A stretch of DNA of 64,000 bases, from NCBI GenBank assembly GCA_021521415.1, contig JAIQDT010014635.1:1-64000 (forward strand). The letters run 5' to 3'. Positions 57,601 to 64,000 of the stretch are shown in pieces. The first letter of the stretch is position 1; each line of letters begins with the position of its first letter. The DNA comes from Bidens hawaiensis. Its lineage: Eukaryota > Streptophyta > Magnoliopsida > Asterales > Asteraceae. Below the pieces are notes generated by a model that worked only from the letters and a program-made list of their open reading frames with translations, did not search any database and was not told where the DNA came from. The translations under genes were made by a program, and so were the position numbers.

Positions 57601-57657
57601 TTTGCTAAATCGATAAATACGTACTGAGGTGTACCTTGTTTTGGCTCAAATGTCACA
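54619..57657 (-). mobile_element. 5' LTR of the Tekay-like element
   Basis: 3039 bp. On the minus strand it begins TGTGACATTTGAGCC and ends GTCGGGGTGTGACA beside the primer-binding site. It is fully non-coding. TTATATAATGG on the minus strand near 57060-57050 is a possible TATA box. The first 204 bp are matched at 50452-50655. Confidence 0.85.
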
Positions 57658-57803
57658 TCCTGACACTCAAACACAGGGTTGTGCTTCTCTTAACACGCCC
57701 CCATGTCCAGCTGTCATAGATAAGACAGACATGTGGTCCTGACATTGAAACACGGGGCCGTGTTTCGTGAAACACAGGAGTGTTTCAGACCACCAGCTCA
57801 GCC

Positions 57804-57810
57804 TATAAAG
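57804..57810 (+). promoter_or_regulatory. LTR TATA box
   Basis: GCCTATAAAGAGAGG, matching the position and context of the TATA box in the related solo LTR. Confidence 0.55.
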
Positions 57811-58410
57811 AGAGGAACTTGTTTCATTTCTTAGACGGGAATTCCACTTAAACACACACACTAAGCATTTATAATCAAGCATTTTGGAGTTGATTAGAAG
57901 GCTTGGAAGGTCTAAACTTAATTAGGAAGAAGAATTATCATCTTTGTGGTTAGATTATCCTAATTCCATCTTGTTCTTCATCTAAGATTCATAGCTAGTT
58001 GGGGATTTCCAAAATTGATAATCAAATTGATACTTTGCTATGCATATTAATTAGCAACCAAATTTTGTCAGGTATCTATCATCTAAACATACTTTAATTT
58101 CTTGTTTTAATATTTAAATGGTTATGAAATTCCTATAATGAACTTCATAGAATTTCATTATTAACCATAAACAATTGTATGCATAGTTTTGTTATTTGGA
58201 TTGGTTTTTTAAAATGTCACAATAATTATATATTCATATTCTTAAGATTATGGTAAACAGAAGTAATTATCTTCATAAAATAAATAAACATGCTTTTAAC
58301 AAAGTTTAAGAAATCTCTTAGCATTTTATTAATTATCACCTATTTAAGATATAGTTATGAATTGTTGAAAATAACTATTTTTGGATAAAAACACAGTTTC
58401 ATACTTTTAT

Positions 58411-58482
58411 ACGTACGTACATACATACATACATATGCATACGTATATATATGCATATATGTATATATGTATATATGCATAT
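58411..58482. repeat. (TACA)n/(TATG)n microsatellite
   Basis: TACGTACATACATACATACA followed by TATATGTATATATGCA, within the LTR. Confidence 0.85.
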
Positions 58483-59563
58483 CTTATTTATAATTTTGTG
58501 TAAGTATCTTAAACATAATTTATTTTTACATCTTACCATATTCAACTCATTTATACCTTTAACCCTAAACAAAGTCCCCGAAACGTTTATGACCTTAGAA
58601 ATTATATGTTGTCCATATTCGTTTGAATATTCATACTTGTGTTATTCAAATTAGGATAAACCATTGTAGTTTTCCCGTGTCAATCATCCAACTCGCTTTT
58701 AGGCTTTGTCATTCTCGCTCTCATATCCAAGTGAGTAATCATACCCCTTTTTACTTTTAAACACTTTGAGGTGTATCATGTACTGTATTAAACAATCATG
58801 GTTTTATTATTCTTTCAATCATGCAATCAATATATGTCATGTATTTATTCATGCTATGTGTGGTGATGCGTTGTGTTGTCTTGTGTTGTGTGGGTATTCA
58901 ATCAATCAATCAAGTGTAAATCATTAACTTAACAAACCATCGCTAACGATGATAGATCTATCTAGGTGACGCATGTCCAAATTTGACTGGTTTTGGCATG
59001 CGGACGATCAGAATCGACATAGCATAGCCTTCAAGTTATGGACACAAGTCAACAAGGTTTGATCACGCATGTTATTCAATCATATGTGTTATTCAATCAT
59101 ACATGCTTAGATATACATTTAACATTTTGAATTGCGTTTTCAATCTATTATATATATGTGTCTCAATCTATGGTTGCTCACCAACTATTCATATAATTGA
59201 CCGTCTTATTTTATACATGATGTAAGTACTCAAGTTTGATGTTTACTTTGAAGTTCTAAATATAGTACCACTATGGACCTAGGCTAATAAAACAATAACA
59301 GTATTATCCTAATGCTATATTAATACCTTGAAACTACTTATAATGTGTGATATGTTTTAATGTGATGAATAGATATTATAACTTTAATTAGTGCCATGAG
59401 CTATGAACCATCGCCGTTCACGCCCCGACGTATAATCCGCCCTCGGTTGGGTGTGACACTCCTCGCCCTCCCTTTGGGCTGCGGGCCTGGTTTTAAGGAT
59501 AGTTCTTTGATTAGGAAATCATATGGCAAGCTAGGAATTCAAGTGAGGTTACTTCATGTCAAT

Positions 59564-59842
59564 ACCATTCTCATCTGGTTCTTCAAAAGTTTGTGAGGGG
59601 AGTTTGTAAATTATAGGGTGGGGTTTTGAGTGGTTGTGAGTGTAAATTATAGGGTGGAGAGAGAAAATGTGGTGCTTTTTTGTAAATTTGGGGAAAATAT
59701 AGTGATTTTTTGTAAATTATAGAATGGTGAGAGAAAACTATAATGATTAAAGTACAAAAAAATGTACTATTTAATTAAACAAAAAAGAGAAATATAGTGT
59801 TTTTAGTGTAATTATAGAGATGTGGATCGGTTGAGAATGCTC
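59564..59842. mobile_element. PIF/Harbinger-like MITE, copy 3
   Basis: Ends CCATTCTCATC and GGTTGAGAATGCTC; the interior shares TATTTAATTAAA, GGTTGTGAGTG and GAGAGAAAA with the copies at 8327 and 10203. The flanking TTA repeat is not clean, so boundaries are approximate. Confidence 0.55.
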
Positions 59843-59845
59843 TAA

Positions 59846-60152
59846 ATATGAACAAGTTTCAAGATTAATCAGTACTTATACCAAAATTAGCATGATAGTA
59901 CCAAAATCTAAGGCTTTAAACTGCGTGTTCATGTAGGTTTTGAGCTTTCAAACAACTAAGGTTCATGCATGATGGTTATAATTTGATTTTAAACGTAAAG
60001 AAGCTCTAAACATAAACATTTTGATATAAAAAATGCATAAATCACATACTAGGATGATCAATTCTGATGGATTTGTTTTGATATGATTCTGCTCATTGGA
60101 AAATCGAGCAACGATATGATATTTTAAGTTTTGTCTGGATATATATATGATA
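59846..60152. other. Intergenic sequence
   Basis: No gene recognised; the 71-codon frame at 59963-60178 (-) ends in the Helitron terminus. Confidence 0.4.
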
Positions 60153-60729
60153 CTAGCTTTTGAACTCGTGTAAAACACATGATTTGTTAAATAATAATAA
60201 TTAATAAGATCAGTTATTTGAAATAAAAAAACACAAAATTAAAAATAAAAAAATTGAATTATATAGTACAAACAATAAGAAGTCTAGAATCTCAATTTTA
60301 CAAAGTTGAGAAATCTCTTTATATTTTATATACAACATTTGTAATTTTATCATAAGTAAATACTATTCAGTATTATTAGGACTATAAACGTAAGCAACAT
60401 TTTTTATTTTGTATCTTTTTTTTTCCTTTCAAATAATTCATTATATTAATATAAACATTGGCAAGTCTCATATACACATGGGTTCTAGAGCTAAATGAAA
60501 TAAACAAATGATAAAATGAATTTGTTTAGGTTTATACTCATAGCCTAATTTTCCTCTTCATTCTCTAAGTTATAATTTTTTATCAAAATGGTTTTAACTT
60601 ATGACCCATAGTGAGCTAAGATGAATGAGATCGAAAAGAGATTAGAGAATTATGAGAAAAATTTAGGCTATGATTGAATGTGATTAGGACACCTAAGTAC
60701 CATTATTTTTATTTATTAGAATAGTAAGA
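60153..60729 (-). mobile_element. Helitron-like non-autonomous element
   Basis: Minus strand: A^TCTTACTATTCTAATAAA at 60729 and ...CACGAGTTCAAAAG-CTAG^T at 60153, the same ends as 26676-27082. The terminal hairpin is weakened by substitutions (CATGTGTTTTACACGAG). Confidence 0.65.
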
Positions 60730-60993
60730 TAATATATAAGATTTGTGATGTTTGTAAAGTAATATATATGAAATTAATCCTAAATTAAATATCAAGAAAC
60801 GATATAAGTATATGAAAACGTGGAACAAAGACCTTTTATAACAGTGAACGTAAATTAATTAATAAAAAAATAAATAAAATATGACAAACCGACACGGACA
60901 GGACACTGAAAGCTCACGTTTCTTAATTTGTAACATAAGTAATTCCTAGTTACATTTAGTTAATTTCGTTGAAGAGTCAAACTGTCAGAAATG
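60730..60993. other. Intergenic sequence
   Basis: No gene or repeat recognised. Confidence 0.4.
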
Positions 60994-61093
60994 GTGGTTT
61001 GTGTGGGGCCATTGGACTTTAGCATCTTTAACATCGTGGTTTCATACATGGTAAAAGTAGCCATTGGACTTATTTTAACATCGTGGTTTCATA

Positions 61094-62319
61094 TGTGACA
61101 CTCGCTTAACGTGCGTTGTTAGTTCTAAAACAATTGAACTGCATACTTGGTTAAGTCTTATTAAATTTTATTGAGTTATCTCATAATATTCAATATTTTG
61201 GAAAGTTGACTTTGGGTTTGACCAATTATCAAGACCCGAACCGACAACCCGAACACTCGATAAAAAAAAAAGCTGTTTTAGTATCTTTATTCCAAAGGGA
61301 TTTGCATTCTTGCATTTTACCCACCTTATTACTTAACATAGGTTGAGTAAATATTATGGTTAGATGCTTTAACCCGGTTTCGAGCAAACTTACATTTTTA
61401 AAGGGTTATTATTATAAATTCTTAAATAGTTACATTTTAAAACCTTGAACTTTAATTATTTACATTTCTCAACATTTATTTTGTTTAAAGACCTTCAAGA
61501 CAACCTTTCTAAATTCAAGACTTCTTTTCTTTTTAGGCATTGTGCGTTCAACTCGTCGTTTCGACAAATCTCCAAATTATCATCTTTCAAGTTTACTACT
61601 TGAAGGTGAGTACTTCATACCCCATTTTCCATCTTTTATTTTGGGGGTGACATTTCATACTTATTCAACAAAATGCTTTATATTTGAATCTTAAACCACA
61701 AACGTAGTTGTATACTTTACCTAAATAATTGCTCGATTTGGTGTTCTATGCTTATATGCCTATGTGTTTATCGCTTTTGGTTGGTGGAAAATCCTAGACT
61801 ATTTGGCATCCCCTTATAGTAAGGTGTCGTTAACGTAATGCAATTAACGATAACTATAAAATCCTAGACTATTTGGCATCCCCTTATAGCTAGGTGTCGC
61901 TAATGTGTTTAGCGATATCTATTTATCCAAATTACCACTTTTATTTATCGTTTCGTATGCAAGTTTTGTGGCTATCTTTATTATATACTAATATGATTAA
62001 ACTTATGAATTGCTCACCAACCTTTATGTTGACAAACTTTATTTTATGAAATGTTGTAGGTTTGCATCCTAGTTGATTTATGATTGTGAAGAAAACGACA
62101 TCAAAAACCTTAGGATATTAGTAAAAATGAACAATATCAAATTTGCCATATTTTGTGATATCTTATTTATGGTTATTTTATGGATAATTGTTATGTGACA
62201 TTTTCGATGTTTTGAAATGAAATGAGTTTATTAAATATTGTCACTTTAATTAGTGTCATGTGCTTATGGACAATCGTTACACCTCGGCATGTTCCGCCGC
62301 CTTTGATCGGGGTGTGACA
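61094..62319 (+). mobile_element. Solo LTR (family D)
   Basis: 1226 bp, TGTGACACTCGC ... GGGGTGTGACA, with a perfect 5-bp target repeat TCATA (61089-61093, 62320-62324). It resembles the end of the LTR at 47700-49859. A 70-bp direct duplication (AATCCTAGACTATTTGGCAT) is at 61788-61925. No internal domain. Confidence 0.85.
61788..61925. repeat. 70-bp tandem duplication in the solo LTR
   Basis: AAAATCCTAGACTATTTGGC...GGTGTCG is present twice with a few differences. Confidence 0.75.
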
Positions 62320-62537
62320 TCATACATGGTACTTAGATGCTCCACGATGTTAAAGATGCTGAAGTTCAATGGCCCCACACAAACCACATAACTAAAGACT
62401 TTTACTAAAAGTTAGTTTCCTTACCAACTCATATTTAACGACTTTAACATCACTCACTTTATTCCCTGTCTCAACAACTAAGAAACTCAACTGTGATCGC
62501 CCGTGGTTACATTATGAAGTCGTCTAGTTACTAGTAA

Positions 62538-62967
62538 CAGATTCAAGAATTTTTTTCAGGTGGTGCACTATTTTTATATGCTTCAATTTCATAGAGTTGG
62601 ATATAAAAAATTCCGGGTCGGTTCGATGGTTCGGACAAAGTTCATTACAAACTAACAAATATAAACTAAAATTTAACAAATAACTTAACAATTAACATAA
62701 AAAACAATTAAATATTTAACAAATGAAGGGAGAGACAGCCACTTAAAAATTCACTTGCTTTATGGAATCGAACCCATGACCTTCCATTTACAAAACAAGC
62801 CTTGTAGTACAAATAGAGTGGTTTCTTTCTAATTTATAAGGTGGTTCCTCTAATAGTTTCTATATATCGATACACTATTATTTTGAAACTCGGGTGGTTC
62901 CAGAGGACCACCCACTTGCACTCTAAATCCGCCTGAACCACCCACTTGCACTCTAAATCCGCCCCTG
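62538..62967. mobile_element. hAT-like element (CAGGGGCGGATTTA end)
   Basis: The right end, inverted, reads CAGGGGCGGATTTAGAGTGC. The left CAGATTCAAGAATTTTTTTC is a degenerate match. Near the right end a 31-bp block (CCACCCACTTGCACTCTAAATCCGCC) is duplicated at 62908-62965. No matching 8-bp target repeat was found. A tRNA-like segment lies at 62755-62825 (-). Short frames at 62834-63044 (-) are overlap artefacts. Confidence 0.55.
62755..62825 (-). repeat. tRNA-like segment in hAT-like element
   Basis: Minus strand: CTATTTGTACTACAAGG (A-box-like) and ATGGGTTCGATTCCATAAAG (good B-box). Confidence 0.5.
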
Positions 62968-62976
62968 AGTTTAACG

Positions 62977-63070
62977 ATGCTGGAATTCTTGTTCTTTGTG
63001 ATTGTTTTCTTTGTATCAACGAGTGTTCGTGATATTAGATCCACCGCTCAACCTCTACCTGTTGAAGAAG
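62977..63070 (+). CDS. Probable first exon of an LRR receptor-like kinase, partial
   Basis: ATG at 62977 starts 31 codons: a hydrophobic signal peptide (MLEFLFFVIVFFVSTS), then RSTAQPLPVEE, and ends at a good donor G^GTACTT with phase 1. Plant LRR-VIII receptor kinases have the same short first exon, with AQ-LP--EV-AL joined across intron 1, and a phase-1 G would complete a Val codon. The rest would lie beyond 64000, so identity is tentative. A hAT-like element ends nine bases before the ATG. Confidence 0.45.
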
Positions 63071-64000
63071 GTACTTTGCTCCTTAATTTGATTTTATAGC
63101 TCTTCCTTCTTTTTTTTCAGTTTTTTATCAGATTTTTGTTCTGTTTATTTAAACGAATTCTGGTGGTGTTTTGATTATTTGGTTGGAGTTAAAGGTAGCA
63201 TATAGCTAGAATAAATGTATGATAAGATAGAGAACATGCATGCATGCAACTCCAGAAAGCTATGGAAATATTGATTGTTTTTTTTTTCTTTTGCCTCGTT
63301 GAAAAATGCTTCGATCTCCTCGAAATTTGTGAAGATTAGATTGAACAATTACCAAAAATAGTGAAAATGACTCGAACTGATTGAAAATTTGTGTGAAGAT
63401 TAGATTGAACAATTACCAAAAATAGTGAAAATACACATGACTACCTTTTTTTCAAAAATAGAAACCAACATTTTAGCCTACAAGTTTCTAATAATTCTCA
63501 TTTTACCTTAATGAGAAGTCCTCGGACTAGCCAGCTTAGGAGGCTAAGATTTAGTTGTTTATTTTTTACACTGAAAATCATAAAAAGTACGATGAGACCC
63601 ATCTTTAGACCAGTCACGAGTTGACAAGGGTCACTAGTAAGCTAAATATAGTTTACAAATTCAGTTACTTAGACGTGTTGCAGGCTAAGAAAAAACATGC
63701 CGGCTAAGCCGTCTTCTCTCTTAAAGATGCCACAAGTTAGTAGTTTAAGATGAGACAAGCCGGCTTAGCCGATATGTTTTTTCTAAATTTGAAAGACAGG
63801 CGGTTAAGAAAATACAAGTGTAGGCTAAGGTTAGTTTACAACTGTCATGTGGCAATTCTTTCTTGATCAGGAGGCAGGCCTATTAACTTTATACATATCG
63901 ATGAAAATGAGCAATACCTTTTTTTATTTGAAATTTTTTGACATTATGGTGGAGGGTAGGCAACCCTAAGAGCATTTCTAGCCTATTCCCTATCATATAT
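63071..64000. other. Putative intron 1 and window end
   Basis: Non-coding. A tandem copy of GTGAAGATTAGATTGAACAA lies at 63329 and 63393. A 22-bp inverted repeat (63690-63711 against 63761-63782; core CGGCTAAGCCG) could form a hairpin. The last 30 bases (TAAGAGCATTTCTAGCC) resemble the start of another GAGCATTCTC-type MITE. Confidence 0.4.

Larger units (their letters stand above)
50452..57657 (-). mobile_element. Ty3/gypsy retrotransposon, Tekay-like chromovirus, internally deleted
   Basis: A 5-bp target repeat TCCTG lies at 50447-50451 and 57658-57662. Order on the minus strand: 5' LTR 54619-57657 (3.0 kb), primer-binding site, extra ORF, gag, protease, start of reverse transcriptase, then a 0.2-kb remnant of the 3' LTR (50452-50655). 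The rest of pol, the polypurine tract and most of the 3' LTR are deleted. It is inserted in an older LTR (continuing at 57658). The intact target repeat shows the deletion happened after insertion. Confidence 0.85.
57658..59458 (+). mobile_element. LTR fragment (family B), interrupted by the Tekay-like element
   Basis: Homologous to the reverse complement of 29014-30830. It has TATA CCTATAAAGAGAGG at 57801-57814, GACGGGAATTCCACTTAAAC just after it, and a U5 end GGTTGGGTGTGACA at 59458. A few bases of its continuation (GACAAAAATGTGGTCCTG) lie left of the Tekay element at 50434-50451. The rest of U3 is missing. No primer-binding site follows. Confidence 0.7.
60994..62387. mobile_element. Inverted-repeat MITE split by a solo LTR
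   Basis: The left arm 60994-61093 (GTGGTTTGTGTGGGGCCATT, CATCTTTAACATCGTGG) and the right arm 62325-62387 (CCACGATGTTAAAGATG, AATGGCCCCACACAAACCAC) are inverted copies. Removing the LTR (61094-62319) and one TCATA restores a short palindromic element. Its own target repeat is not obvious. Confidence 0.6.

Overview
This is plant nuclear DNA, very AT-rich and dominated by transposable elements. Intron-containing plant genes, a plant mitochondrial insertion, an Au-type SINE, and Ty3/gypsy LTRs ending in GGGGTGTGACA all point to a eudicot. The style of the LTRs and MITEs suggests Asteraceae, but that is inference, not proof.

Host genes are few. (1) A BED-finger hAT-transposase-derived gene of the DAYSLEEPER/RICESLEEPER type lies at 21054-23045 (-) and is broken by one in-frame TGA. 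(2) A WD40 gene of the RID3/IPI3/WDR18 type lies at 33527-34743 (-), with a reading-frame shift near its C-terminal end. (3) An apparently intact five-exon TRICHOME BIREFRINGENCE-LIKE (TBL) gene lies at 35863-41898 (-), 349 aa, with GDS and DxxH motifs. (4) A probable first exon of a receptor-like kinase lies at 62977-63070 (+) and runs off the window. A fragment of mitochondrial nad4L (a NUMT) lies at 32661-32888.

Layout. 1-20 kb: SINEs, a GGT-rich TIR element, three families of long-TIR Mutator-like (MULE) foldback elements with perfect 9-bp target duplications (one carries a captured Agenet-domain fragment), PIF/Harbinger-like MITEs, a CACTA MITE, and the 5' half of a Tat-like LTR retrotransposon. 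20-27 kb: the hAT-derived gene, then hAT elements and a Helitron-like element. 27.7-29.0 kb: a satellite-like array of about eight 176-bp units, abutting a 2.9-kb solo LTR. 32-42 kb: NUMT, WD40 gene, a 217-bp tandem repeat and the TBL gene, which holds another MULE in intron 1. 42-47 kb: nested Helitron-like elements, hAT elements, an Au SINE and a 100-bp tandem repeat. 47.7-59.5 kb: LTR-retrotransposon territory, including a Tekay-like Ty3/gypsy element (50452-57657) inserted into an older LTR. 59.5-64 kb: a MITE, a Helitron, a foldback MITE split by a solo LTR, and a hAT element whose end lies 9 bp before the kinase-gene start codon.

I found no operon-like or defence-like system. The most unusual items are the Agenet-carrying foldback MULE, three hAT-like elements that each carry a tRNA-promoter-like segment at a similar place, the 176-bp array, an extra acidic ORF ahead of gag in the Tekay-like element, and a NUMT that keeps codons normally corrected by RNA editing. 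Repeat boundaries come from reading terminal repeats and target duplications by eye.
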